Source: Lantana camara (Eukaryota > Streptophyta > Magnoliopsida > Lamiales > Verbenaceae). From it: a stretch of 64,000 nt of DNA. The translations under genes were made by a program, and so were the position numbers. A model generated the notes under the pieces. That model was given only the letters and a program-made list of their open reading frames with translations, did not search any database and had not been told where the DNA came from. Of this stretch, positions 43,997-55,487 are shown piece after piece (the stretch's first letter is position 1; the number at the start of each line of letters is the position of its first letter). The DNA lies in NCBI GenBank assembly GCA_037501455.1, contig CM074863.1, positions 15,620,001 to 15,684,000 on the forward strand, written 5' to 3'.

Positions 43997-46632
43997 TGTA
44001 ACGCCCCGGTTCCGGATGAACAGGTAAGCACGCCACGTGTGCGTTTTGAGCGTAGGATTTTATTTTCTTTCTTTAATTTCATACTATTTTACGTGGCATC
44101 TCATAATTTTACAAAAATTCATGAAGCATTATTTATATCAATTCTTTGAATTCATATCATTGAAAATATTATTTCATGACACGGAAAATATTTATTGCAT
44201 GAAACAAGTACCGAGAGTGTTTTAAATTACCAAATTGACCCTAGTTGAATGTTTCTTTAAAATTCTAGGGATTTAATTGCATAATCTTCTAAGGACCTAA
44301 TTGATCATATTTTAAAACTATGTACGCTCAATTGCATACTCTCATGAGTTAGAGGATTAATTGGCAAATTGACACATTTCACACATTTCAAAAATGGGTT
44401 TTACGTAATGCATCTCCAAGCTTCTTTCTTGATCATTTCTAGCAAAAATTTCCCAACAACTTTGCTTCCTCATTCTCGGTTCTTCAAGGAAAAGGGAAGA
44501 AGTGAATTTTCATTCAATCATCAAGATTTCAAGAAATATTTCAAGGATTTGGGAGTTCATCATCATCATCATCCATCTTCTTCATTTCTTTCATCTTCAA
44601 GGTTGGTGTTTGCAAGAATGGTTGAGTTTGATCATATTTGGCATGACTAGGGTTTGAGTTTGATGTGCTAGTTGGTTTATTGGTAGAGGGAAACATGAAT
44701 ATGTGATCATATATTGAATTATGACATGATTTATGGCTTGAATCTTTGGAATATTGAGCATGAATGATCAAGTTGTGATCATGAGCATGAGGCATGAATT
44801 CTTGATGATCTTGTGTGATTTGAGTGTTTAAATGCTAGGATATCATTTCTTGAACTTATATGTATCATATTTCCAGAAAATACATGCTTGTGTTGAGCAA
44901 AATAGATTTTTGGTGCTTGCTTTGTTGTTTCCCGTAGCCTTCCCCTGTTTTTGCTCTGCTTCTGTATTTTGCAGAAACAGGGAACGACCGTTCCCAGCCT
45001 CAAGGCATTGCGGGAACGGGCGTTCCCACCTTTCAAATGAAAATAGGCGGCCGACTGCGGGAACGACCGTTCCCATTTTGGCCTTGGAGCCGGAAGGGCC
45101 GTTCCCAGCTAGGCGCGTTTTTAAAAATGAAAAACGTTGGCGCGCTTTGGGGGTTGCTTGGGAACGACCGTTCCCACCTGGCTTGCAGTGCAAAATTCAC
45201 TGCATAAAATTACGAAAATGACCCCTCGATCCAACGACTTCTTTGACCCCGAATTGCTATAATATGTGTTAATATGAAGTGAAACAACATGTTATCATGC
45301 CACATTGTATTTTCATGGTCGTCTCGACACATTTCCGCCGTTCGTCACATTTTGTCCATTTTAGGTCATGTCTCACGAATGTACATCGTATTTGCACAGG
45401 TCACGAGGGCGTGGACAGGGAGCAAGCTCCTTAGAACACTCCTTTATTGTATTTTGCAAGAAAAGGTGAGGTTTTAGGTTATGTATATAGAACCCTACCA
45501 CCCTTGTGTGCTATTTCGGCCAAAATATACTATATTTATAAATGATTTCAAAGCCATGAATATTTCAAGCAAGCAAGTCATGATTTCAAGCATGTTTGGC
45601 GAGTACATGATTGCACGTGGGCCCGAGGGTAATTCTTGAGCCAACCGGGAAAGCAAGGGCTGACGGGTAACTCCTGAATTATCCTCACATTGTTGGGATC
45701 ACCCCCGAAGCCACTAGGAGATTAGTGGTGGAAGGAGTTCCGTGTCTAGAGGGTCATGTCCTCTACACACACCATGTCGTGGATAGTCGAGCCTTGTAAA
45801 CTCGCTATCAACCGGAGGAAGAAGGAGACTGGGGATTAATCCGGCACGTCGGGTTATCCTCGGGTTATTGCATGATTTCAAGCATGAAATTGTTTATGTG
45901 AGCACTAAATGAATTGCATGACCACGTATTTATCAAGTAAGCAAGCATGATCACGTATTGTTCACGATTGGGAGTTCGGTTGGAGATTTGCCCTTGCTCG
46001 CCAGGGCCACATGTTCATGACATTGACAAGCATGAACAAATAAACGTGTTAAAATGATTGGTTGTAATCTCGGGCAAAGATTAAGTTTCTTGAATTATAT
46101 ATTCCTTTCATTTCCAAAGTCTTCACCCGAGGCTACAACTTGCATGTGACGTGTGATATATATATTATTGCCCCTCACTCAGTCTTCGGTAGACTGATAC
46201 TTCACTTTTCAGGTACTTGAGCGCTGGGTCGTGCTAGGTGGGTGTCCGATCGAGTTTTGCATTTTCACGAGTCTAACACCGTACCTTCATGTATAGTACT
46301 TTTGGGACATTTCATGTTATTGATCGTTATTAGTATTTTTGGAATACTGGGTTATGTATATTATTAAGAGATGATAATGTATTGATAGTTAAGTTGGTAC
46401 CTATATGTATCTATTCAATAAATATGGTACCTATATGTATGAATGATTTTATTGCTTCCGCTTTCATTATCTTGTTTGCTCTGGTCTTGTTGGGGAGAGT
46501 GTCCCGCCTAGCTCGTCATTTTATTTGTCACCCGTTCGCTATAGTTTTGCTTTATGTATGGATTTTCTATTTCATACGTGGATCGAGGCTATAGTGCGGG
46601 GGATGTGGTGCCCTGGGGGTTAGGGTGCTACA
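43997..46632 (+). repeat. 3' LTR of Gypsy-B, 2636 bp
   Basis: It is nearly identical to the 5' LTR. A 32-bp deletion joins palindrome five to palindrome six. It ends GGTGCTACA before the duplicated TGGGG. Confidence 0.95.
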
Positions 46633-46637
46633 TGGGG

Positions 46638-46948
46638 CAAATGACCAAAGGGTCCTTGACCAACCCTCAGCTATAAATAAACAGAGTCATCTCATTCACT
46701 GTAAGCGATCTTCATAACTGCAACTCCTACTTAGCTTACATTTCCTCTTTCAGATCATCATCTGACTTGAGCGTCGGAGAGCCAAACTGGGTATCACCCC
46801 CGGTCCCCCCAGTTTGGCCTTCTGACTTTTCAGTTTGTTTGTCCTAGCAGGTAGAACCCCATTTTCTCCGGAGAAATTCCGGCGGTTTCCCCACTCAAAC
46901 AAATTCTAAAGTGATCGGATTCTAATCCCCCCCTTTCGGAACCCATCA
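46638..46948 (+). repeat. 5' LTR of Gypsy-A, second part
   Basis: The LTR resumes after the duplicated TGGGG (46633-46637) with CAAATGACCAAAGGGTCC and ends CCCATCA at 46948, just before the primer binding site. It contains the TATA box of the LTR. Confidence 0.92.
46672..46679 (+). promoter_or_regulatory. TATA box in the Gypsy-A LTR
   Basis: TATAAATA in CAGCTATAAATAAACAG is conserved at 56056-56063 in the 3' LTR and, reversed, at 3255-3262 in the solo LTR. In this 5' LTR it now lies only 40 bases after the end of Gypsy-B. Confidence 0.7.
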
Positions 46949-46952
46949 TTTT

Positions 46953-46970
46953 TGGCGCCGTCTGTGGGAA
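46953..46970 (+). other. Primer binding site of Gypsy-A
   Basis: TGGCGCCGTCTGTGGGAA lies four bases after the 5' LTR. The TGGCGCC start matches the 3' end of plant tRNA-Asp, as is usual for Tat and Athila relatives. Confidence 0.75.
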
Positions 46971-47036
46971 ACCAGCTCTCAGCCTCTTTCTTCTCTTCTG
47001 CTAGTTGAAAAGCAAACACCCAAAATCGTTACAGCT

Positions 47037-49686
47037 ATGGTCGCTACGAGATCCGGCGCCGCGGGAGGAGGAGATAACACCTCCCATGACGTCAATGCCA
47101 TTATTCCCTCCGTCCCTGTGGGCGGAGGCCCACCCCCTAAAGTCGCTGAGGGTGGGGTACCCCCCCCCCACAGGGGTGACACCACAGGCAGAATCTTCAG
47201 TTCCCCCACCAGCACCGCCGGCACCACCAGCTTCCCGCGCCGCCGGAGGAATTCCTCTCTCTGCTCTTCCACAGCCACCCCAAACTCAATAGGTACATGC
47301 CCATGCAAACCCAGGAGGTCAGAGTTACATGATGCCGCCACCGGGATACACGCTTACTCCCACTGTTATGGTGCCGCCGGTTCAACCGTACCTCGCCAGC
47401 CAAATCCAGCTCCCGGTGGTGATCCCCAGGGAGGTTGAAGGAGTAGAGTTACCTCCACTAACTACTCAGCAATTGAGGGCTCTTTTTGCCCAATGTGAGG
47501 TTCAGGTGGCCCAGGGGGCATGGGAAAGATTCCATTCCATGTACTTTCCCTCTGAGCAGGCCACTCAAATCGCCGCCCCTTTGGGCGGATTGCAAACTTT
47601 CCCTATTAGGGAAACTCAGGCCGTCCTGAGGGTGCCGCCACCACCACCACCAGTTAATGAGACGCCCCTCCAGGGTGAAAACGAGCGTCCACCTGTAGAC
47701 AGAAACAGGGAACCCACTAAGAGGGTTAACGAGAATGAAGGGGACTCCCGCGTTTCCAGGAGGGCTTCCCGTGCCGCCAGACAAGGAGACCGGGAAGGGG
47801 ATGCGAATCCTAACATCCTCGCGGCTGTGCAAGACCAGCTGCAGGGTTTGAAGGACATGGTCGGACAACTCTCTCGAGCACGGTCTCAAATCTCCCACGG
47901 TAGGGATGAACGAGCCGATGACAGAGACGCTCGTCACAAGGACCGGCAGCCGCAGGTCCCTCGCCGAAAGGAACAGGAGGAAAACTTATGCACCTACGAT
48001 TACCATCCATTAGCGAGGGGCTCTCCCCTCGTGGAAGAAGTTTTGATGGCCCAAGCAGGAATGGCCAAAATCCCCACTTCCATCAACCGCTACGACGGTA
48101 CAACCGATCCGGCTGAACATTTGGATCATTTTTTACATCTGATGCACCTCTACAAGCATTCCAACAATTATTGGGCCAAGGTTTTTGTCACTTCCTTGAT
48201 AGGAATGGCACAAGAGTGGTATAAGAGACTGCCCCCACGGTCGATACACTCCTACAAAGAGTTGGCCGACGCTTTCCTCAACCACTTCAATTCTCTGACG
48301 GCCCCAGTCACTGCGCCCACTGCCCTTTACAATGTGGTGCAGGGCAAGAATGAGTCTCTTCGCTCGTTCTTCGCCCGCTTCAACAAAGAGATTCTGCAAG
48401 TGGAGAGGCCGTCCATGGACTTCTTGATCCCGGTGCTCTTTCAGGCTGTGGATCACAAGCAGTATGTAAGCAAAAAATTTGTTGATGCTATCGTGGAGAG
48501 AAGGCCAGGGACACTCATGGCCTTAAGGGAGGTTACCGAGCCATTTTTCGCGCTCGAAGACATGTACGGGACGAATGGGCCCAGACATCACAGCCCAGCA
48601 AAAAACGAGCGCCACCCGGAACGAGGACGCGAAATCACTGTTAAGAAGGAGCGTCATCAGGAACGCAAAAGGTCGCCACTGCCCCCTCGACGTTTCGAGC
48701 GAATTCCACTCACCCGACCAAACTCAGAGGTTTATAACCTCTCTGACAAGAAACTCTTTAAGAGACCCATCAAGATGAGAGAGACTGAGTCGCTGAAACG
48801 TTCAAACAAGTACTGTGCCTTCCATAAGCAGAAGGGGCACGACACGGATGAATGTCGCCAGCTGGAAGCTGAGATTCAAAGGCTCGTTGCGGGGGGACAT
48901 TTGAAGGAATTTGTGAAAATTCTGGAGCGCTTTGATGAGTGCTGTCGAGATCGTTCCCGGGAAAGAAGAAGGAGCCTGTCCCGGTCAAGAAGTCCACAAG
49001 GAAGAGGCCCCCCTGAGACCAGCAGCCATCGGGGCAACAAAGGAAAGGCCCCTGAGCAGGAAAATAAGCCTTTTGCGGTCATCAACATGATAGCAGGAGG
49101 CTCTTCAGGGGGAGATTCCAATGCCGCTCGAAGGAGGTATGTCCGGAGTTACGACCAGCGCCCATCCGTGCCCAAGTCCGTTTATGCCATACAGAAGGCC
49201 AAGGATCGGCGTTCCCGAGAAAATGATATAGTAGGCTTTGATGATAGGGATTTAGGGCACATTGTAACACCCCATGGGGAAGGTGAAACTTCTGACTGCC
49301 CCATGGTGGTTAGTGTTGATGTCCACAATCACGTTGTAAAAAGGGTGTTGGTGGATAGTGGAAGCTCTGTTAATGTTTTGCCTTACTCCACGTTTTTTAA
49401 GATGAATGTTGATTTCCCACTAGAGCCTCTCAAAACGGCTCTCATTGGTTTTGGGGGATCAGAAGTTATCCCACGAGGGCAAATACGTTTGGCCACCTCA
49501 TTCGGCCGAGCCCCCCAGCGTAAGACACTCACAGTCACATATGCCGTGGTAGAGATTGATATTCCCTATAACATCATAATTGGGCGCCCAACCCTCGTTG
49601 ATTTCAAAGCCATCATCTCCACCTATCACCAGAAGATCAAGTTCCCCACCCCCGAGGGCGTCGGAGAAGTATTGTGCAATGTGTGA
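47037..49686 (+). pseudogene. Gypsy-A gag-protease
   Basis: Gag begins MVATRSGAAGGGD at 47037. A run of ten C (47160-47169) coincides with a change to the frame used by the rest. That frame then has a TAG at 47290-47292 and is open from 47293 to a TGA at 49684-49686. Recognisable parts are a Pro-rich start, the gag core (PTSINRYDGTTDPAEHL, EWYKRLPP), Arg-rich clusters, a Cys/His segment KYCAFHKQKGHDTDEC, and the protease (VLVDSGSSVNVLP). The TGA precedes text that continues in the same frame into reverse transcriptase, so it looks like a nonsense mutation. Confidence 0.88.
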
Positions 49687-51633
49687 GAGGCTTGGGAATG
49701 TTACATGTTGTCTCTCAGAAAGCCTAAGGCGGAGAAAACCTTCCAAATCGGATCTACCAAAAATTCTGTAGACTTTCCCAACCTGGACGAGGATGGCCCA
49801 ATACGCAAGAGGGCCAAGTTGTACAAGAACAAGAACAAGAAGAGGAAGGATGCTAGTACCGAGAATCCCCTCGAGAGTACCCCGCCAGGGACGGTCGAAG
49901 AATCATCCTCAGAGGGAGACGAACGGGAGAAGGATGAGCCCGATCATGGTGAGCGCTTGATCGGAAAGAAGAGGGCACTCGAACTTTCCCGCCCTGAAAT
50001 AAGGATTGAACCCTCGGAGAAGTTCCTTTCTATTGAGTTGGAACCTGGAAACAAGGATAAAACTACTCAGATAGGGTCCAACCTCTCGGGGCCTTCTCAG
50101 ATTATGATGATTGACTTCCTCAGAGAGAACATTGATGTATTTGCGTGGAAAGCCTCTGACCTCACAGGGATTGACCCAAGCGTCATTGTCCACAGGCTTA
50201 ATGTGGACCCTTCGTTCAAGCCCATCAAGCAGAGGAAACGAGATGTACACGGCTTTCGAAAGAAGGTCATCAAAGAAGAGGTTAATAAACTCTTGGAGGC
50301 TCAGTATATCGAGCCCATCTTATACCCAGAATGGTTGTGTAATGTGGTTTTGGTGCCCAAGAGTGCGAACAAGTGGCGAATGTGCAATGATTTCACTGAT
50401 CTTAACAAGGCTTGCCCTAAGGATCCTTACCCACTGGCCCGGATAGACCAACTGGTGGATTCGACCGCTGGATGTGAACTTATGAGCATGATGGACGCCT
50501 TTCAAGGATATTATCAGATCTTTATGGCTCCGGAAGACCGCCCCAAAACTTCATTTGTTGTCCATTTGAGGGTGTATTGCTTCCTAGTCATGCCTTTTGG
50601 GCTGAAGAACGCTGGAGCCACGTATCAGCGACTCGTCAACAAGATGTTTGAAAGTGAAATTGGAGGGTCCATGGAAGTTTACGTAGACGATATGATTGTT
50701 AAAAGCGAGCGTCAGGACTCACATCTGGAAGAACTCAAACGTACTTTTTCAATCCTGCGTCAGTATGGGATGAAATTGAACCCTTCAAAATGCACCTTTG
50801 GAGTACAAGGGGGAAAGTTCTTAGGATACTTGGTAAGTCAGAGGGGAATTGAAGCCAATCCTGAAAAGATCAAGGCTATCTTGGAGATCCCCTCCCCTCG
50901 AAATCTCCGAGAAGTGCAAGTATTGGTAGGAAAGATCATCTCCTTAAACAGATTCATCTCGCGCTCGGCGGACAGGAATCTTCCTTTCTTCAAGATTTTG
51001 AGGAATGCCCGGAACTTCGCGTGGACGGAGGAATGTGAAAAGGCTCTACAGGATATGAAGGCTTATCTATCGAGCGCTCTGCTACTGACTAAACCCATCG
51101 AAGGCGAAAGGCTATTTATATACCTTTCTGTTTCGGACGAGGCTACGAGCGCTGTGTTGATAGCTATACGAGAGCGGAAGCACTTGCCCGTTTATTACTT
51201 AAGCAAGATGTTGCAAGGAGCTGAGAAAAAATATTTGCAAATAGAGAAATTTGCGTTTGCCCTCATCAATGCATCAAGACGTTTGAGGCCTTACTTTCAG
51301 GCGCACTCAATAACGGTACTCACTGATCAACCTTTGAAACAAGTTTTGTCCAAACCGGACGTGTCAGGGAGACTGATAAAATGGGCCATTGAATTGAGCC
51401 AGTTTGATTTGTGCTTCGAGCCCAGGACTGCCATGCAAGCTCAGGTTGTAGCTGATTTATTGGTTGAGCGCTTTGGTTTAGAGCCCGTTGTTCCTGAGAA
51501 CAAAGGATTATGGGTCCTGCACAAGGATGGTTCCTCAACCTCTCAAGGGGGAGGAGCAGAGGTATCCCTCAGAGACCCCAATGGGATTGAGTTGGACTTT
51601 GCAATCCTTATGAAGCCCTTGTACAAGGATTAG
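49687..51633 (+). pseudogene. Gypsy-A reverse transcriptase and RNase H
   Basis: The frame is continuous with gag-protease. Visible are a spacer rich in Lys/Glu, reverse transcriptase (WRMCNDFTDLNKACPKD, MMDAFQGYYQI, VMPFGLKNAGATYQRL, catalytic YVDDMIV), the connection region and a Gypsy RNase H (EGERLFIYLSVSDEATSAVL). After this a second RNase H-like domain starts (WVLHKDGSSTSQGGGAEV). This second, archaeal-like RNase H is characteristic of Tat elements. A frameshift near 51600-51610 moves the coding sense to the next entry. In the first RNase H the usual active-site Asp near YLSVSDEA appears replaced by Val (LSVS), as often seen in Tat elements with two RNase H domains. Confidence 0.88.
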
Positions 51634-53162
51634 AAATTGCTTCTCAGAATGGAGCTTCTAGAATTACTGCGTATGTGGATTCACAGTTAATTGCGAGCCA
51701 AATTGAAGGAACTTATGAAGCTAGAGAAACCACCATGGTGCAGTACTTGAGCAAGGCCCGGGAAATCATTGGGAAGTTCAAAGAATTTCATCTGCTTCAG
51801 GTCCCGCGAGCCGAGAACGAGCGCGCTAATGCTCTTTTAAAATTCGCTTCGGCGTTGGAAGGCACTTCTGAGTGCTCGGTGATGTTCCTTAGAACGGAAG
51901 AGCCTCTGATTAAGGAGAAAATTACCAAAGAGGCGGTCGCTATGATTGATCCGCTTGAACCATGTTGGCTGGATGACATCATCAGGTTCCTTAGAGATGG
52001 TATTTGTCCCACTAATAAGGTAGAGGCTCGGAAAATAAGGAGCAAGGCCCCTCGATTCCCTTTAGATTCTGGGAGAAGACTGTTCAAGAAGTCATTTCAA
52101 GGGCCTCCATTGAGGTGCTTAAGGCCCTCGCAGGCGAGAGAAACGCTTGAACTCATTCACAGTGGGAGCTGCGGGAATCACACAGGAGGGCGTATTCTGG
52201 CTAAGAAGATTCTAAGGAGTGGGTTTTATTGGCCCACGTTTCTGCATGATGCCCTCGAATTTTCCAGAAAGTGCCCAAAGTGTCAATTCCATTCCAATCT
52301 CCCTCAACTACCGGCCGCTCAAATGATCCCAATAGATGTTTCCTGGCCCTTTGACCAGTGGGGAATAGACATTGTGGGCCCCTTGCCCATCGCTGTTGGA
52401 CAAAAGAAGTTTGTTATTTTGGCTGTCGATTATTTCACCAAGTGGGCCGAGGCCGAGGCTGTGGCAAAGATCACCTTCCGGGTTGTGAGGGACTTCATTT
52501 GGAAAAACATCATATGTAGATACGGCATTCCGAGGGTGCTTATTTCTGATAAAGGATCCCAGTTCATAGCAGCTGACACACGAGAGTGGTGTTCGGAATT
52601 GGGGATTGAACAACGCTTTACCTCCGTAGGCTATCCCCAAGCCAATGGACAAGCAGAAGTTACCAACAGAGTCATTTTGCAGCACTTGAAGACGATGCTG
52701 GAGAGTAAGAAGAGTGAATGGGCAGAAGAGTTGCAAGGGGCACTTTGGGCTTATCGCACTACTCCACGAGCGGCCACTGGCGAAACACCTTTCACGCTCG
52801 TGTATGGGTCAGAAGCAATGATACCAGCTGAGATTGCAAATGAATCCGCTCATGTAGCTTATTTCGAGCCTCAACTTAACGAGAATAACAGAAGCCTGGA
52901 ATTGGACTTGTTGGAAGAAAAAAGAAACCAAGCTTGGGCCAAGATACACAAATATAAGGCAACTGTGGCTCAACAGTACAACAAGCGTGTGAGGGAAAGA
53001 ACCTTCCAATTGGGAGATCTGGTCCTAAAGAAAGTCGAAGTATCCAAACATGTGGGGAAGTTGGACCCCAACTGGGAAGGTCCGTTCAAGGTAATACAGA
53101 TCAGAGCAAACAACACCTACACCCTGGAGACACTTCAAGGCGAGCGCTTGCCTCGCCCTTAG
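51609..53162 (+). pseudogene. Gypsy-A second RNase H (end) and integrase
   Basis: The frame starts within the second RNase H (AYVDSQLIASQI; AENERANALLKFAS). It continues with an integrase that has a zinc-binding region (HSGSCGNHTGGR, CPKCQFH) and a DDE core (WGIDIVGPLP, ISDKGSQFI, YPQANGQAEVTNR). The C-terminal part (GDLVLKKVEVSKHVGKLDPNWEGPF) ends at the stop at 53160-53162. This is a complete-looking integrase lacking a chromodomain, as in Tat elements. Confidence 0.88.
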
Positions 53163-53613
53163 AACGCATGTAATCTCCGGCGGTTTTATGTTTAAAAACT
53201 CTTTACCAGGTGATGATGTAACCACCTCGTTGGTGAGCTCTATGTACTCCAAATTACAAGTAAGATATGATGCATTCCTCTCAGTGTCTTTGGATTTACA
53301 CTTCTTTATTTTGTTTGATCATATAAGACCCACGCCCCTCGTCTTCACTAGCGTGATGGGTCACTTATATTGTACATGGGTTACGCTTGCCAGTTCTCTA
53401 TTCCACATGAGGGGACGCCCTCACAAGGATAGACTGGTAACGCTCACAACCAACCTAATAAAATGGAAGAGAAATACAATGAAAATCCCAGTAGACCTCG
53501 GTCGTCTGTCACGACGCCTTGCGCTCGAAAACGGGATCGTTCGCGAGTCCAAAAATGGGACCAGTGCAAGCATGTTCATCCGACAGCAACGTCATCAGAA
53601 AGAAATTCCACAA

Positions 53614-53960
53614 AGTCTTGAACGAGGGCGATCACTCAGTAAGACCCTCGCAAATACTCAAGACTTAGCAAAATTTCCAGGATTAAGAAGAAATTTCACA
53701 AGTCTTGAACGAGGGCGATCACTCAGTAAGACCCTCGCAAATACTCAAGACTTAGCAAAATTTCCAGGATTAAGAAGAAATTTCACAAGTCTTGAACGAG
53801 GGCAGCCACTCAATAAGACCCGCGTATGTACTCAAGACTTAGCCAAATTTATAAGAACAAAAGCAAAAATTTACACAAGTTTTGAATGGGGGCATTCTCA
53901 TCATAAGACCCCCGTAATTACTCAAGACTTAGTTAGATTTTTCAAAATATTTAATGGAAT
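53614..53960 (+). repeat. 87-bp tandem repeats in the Gypsy-A 3' region
   Basis: Units start AGTCTTGAACGAGGGCGATC at 53614, 53701 and 53788, with a fourth, more diverged unit at 53878 (period 90). The first two are almost identical. All periods are multiples of three, so one frame (53188-53991) stays open with a 29-residue repeat (SLERGRSLSKTLANTQDLAK...). Such 3' untranslated tandem repeats are known from Tat-lineage elements and can seed satellites. I do not treat the frame as a gene. Confidence 0.9.
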
Positions 53961-54214
53961 CTTTCAAGTTCCAAAGACTTTATCTGAGTAATGTGATTTT
54001 CACTAAGCATGTTACACACAATCTTACTACTACAAGATTTGTTCACAACAAGCGCAATATGAAAATTCGTAATCAAGAAAAAGGTAAAAAACAGTATTCT
54101 GAAGGAAACAAGGAATTTCATTCATTAAAGGCATTTACCTAAATTACAAAATGAAGGCTCAAAGGCCCATAAGTTTCTTGACAAGAGGTGAAAGCACTAA
54201 AATGAGAAAAGGCT

Positions 54215-55009
54215 TCAGGCGGCAGGAGCAACATCTTCATCAATAACCACCAAGATGTTCCGGGCCACTGGGCCATAAACTGGGCCTTCGGGCTCTTGAG
54301 GTTGGGCAGCTGGTGGCTCGGGCGCTTGTGGATCGTTGGGCTCGTTGGCATCAGAAGCAAGTGCCATCTCCCCGACACCCTCAGCAGCTGGGACATGAGC
54401 ATCCTCCTCGATAGGCACTTGAGGCTCATTTTCAGGCGGATCATTTTGTGCGGCTTGGGGAGCATGACTCGCCGGATGGGCATCCATGTATTCGTCTTGG
54501 AGAAGCTTAACTAAGAAGTTATACTCCAGTTCAGCAATGGAGTCTGCGGGGTCATCCTGATTTTCATCATCTTCCTCGCAGCGCTCATTAAACATGAGCC
54601 CTGTGCCCTCCGCCTCTCTCATAGCCGGGTTGGTTAGCCCCTTGTGGATGCTCTGTTCGATGGCTAGGTTGAAGGCCTTTTGAGCCTCGTCCAAGCAGTG
54701 CAAGGAAGCCACAAAGTTGAAGGCCTTTGAGTGACAGAATTTGATGAGGGCCTCCTTGTTCGCTCGGTCAAGGCTTCGAGGCCATTCATTCATAGTATCA
54801 TTGAACTTCCTCTCAACCTCCAGAGCCCTCGTTTTCCAGCTCTCACGCTCGGCCTCTACCTTCTTGAAGCCCTCATCCATTTGGGCCAACTTGCCGCTCA
54901 AGCTACTTCGAGCGCTCTCCACCACCGCAAAGTCCTCCTTCAGCTCCTCCTCCGTCTTTTTGTACAAGTCCTTGAGGGACTCGTACTTGGCGAAGTTAGA
55001 AAGTATCAC
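54215..55009 (-). CDS. Antisense ORF of Gypsy-A, unknown function
   Basis: A long frame runs opposite to the element, between pol and the 3' LTR. It is open from a GTG at 55009, just after a stop; the first ATG in frame is at 54880, giving 221 residues. The N-terminal part is rich in Lys, Glu and heptad-like Leu (SLKDLYKKTEEELKEDF), likely a coiled coil. The middle has a Cys/His-containing helical segment (FCHSKAFNFVASLHCLDEAQKAF). The C-terminus is acidic and Pro-rich (QAPEPPAAQPQEPEGP). A TATA box lies upstream on the same strand. Antisense ORFs at this place are known in some Tat elements (Grande, Retand types); their role is unclear. Host-gene capture is an alternative. Confidence 0.6.
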   Translation of the reverse strand: MILSNFAKYESLKDLYKKTEEELKEDFAVVESARSSLSGKLAQMDEGFKKVEAERESWKTRALEVERKFNDTMNEWPRSLDRANKEALIKFCHSKAFNFVASLHCLDEAQKAFNLAIEQSIHKGLTNPAMREAEGTGLMFNERCEEDDENQDDPADSIAELEYNFLVKLLQDEYMDAHPASHAPQAAQNDPPENEPQVPIEEDAHVPAAEGVGEMALASDANEPNDPQAPEPPAAQPQEPEGPVYGPVARNILVVIDEDVAPAA

Positions 55010-55147
55010 CGAATGTTACCTTAAGATTTCTGGGAAGAACTTGAAGGAAGGACGGAATGCTCTGTGACTGGTATGCGGAGAGATTTTTGCAGAAGGGTGC
55101 TTGAAAGATATGTTCGCGTAAAAAGGTGGAATGGATACGGGATCCCT

Positions 55148-55155
55148 TATTTATA
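55148..55155 (-). promoter_or_regulatory. TATA box for the antisense ORF
   Basis: The minus strand reads TATAAATA here. From a start 25 to 30 bases downstream, no ATG occurs until 54880, the in-frame ATG of the antisense ORF. Confidence 0.55.
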
Positions 55156-55473
55156 AGGATGGGAGTCGGTACGTTTCTGGCAAGCAATTCAAAATAGGTA
55201 ATCATTTCCCGCCTAGGAAACCGTTCACTTTATGGAAACGTCGTGCATTTCCCAAGCCTCACGCGCATCATCATTTAATGCTTGCATGCTCCAAATGGTC
55301 AGAAGAAAGGACAACATTTAATGCTTGGACATAACAAGCGGTCAGATGAAAGGACCGCATTAATGGCGCAATCGGAAGGAAAATTGCCCAACACGCCAAA
55401 AACCCTCCCAAGCGTCACGCTCGGAGGATCGTACATGTTGAATTCTACAGCCCTTATTACAAAGGACTACAGA

Positions 55474-55487
55474 ATTGGGGGGCAAAA
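55474..55487 (+). other. Polypurine tract of Gypsy-A
   Basis: ATTGGGGGGCAAAA directly precedes the TGATGGGG start of the 3' LTR. Confidence 0.75.

Larger units (their letters stand above)
36665..46632 (+). mobile_element. Ty3/Gypsy chromovirus-type retrotransposon (Gypsy-B), nested
   Basis: The element of 9968 bp is bounded by LTRs 36665-39332 and 43997-46632, starting TGTAACGCCCCGG and ending GGTGCTACA, with TGGGG duplicated on both sides. A tRNA-Met primer site follows the 5' LTR and a polypurine tract precedes the 3' LTR. Gag, protease, reverse transcriptase, RNase H, integrase and a C-terminal chromodomain-like segment fit the Tekay/Del chromoviruses, which also have long LTRs. The gag is rearranged and pol has three nonsense codons, so it is dead despite very similar LTRs. 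Confidence 0.95.

Noticed and set aside
53188..53991. 267-codon frame with 29-residue repeats
   Set aside because: It lies in the untranslated 3' region of Gypsy-A and stays open because the repeat period is a multiple of three. The start lacks context, so I list it as a repeat only.
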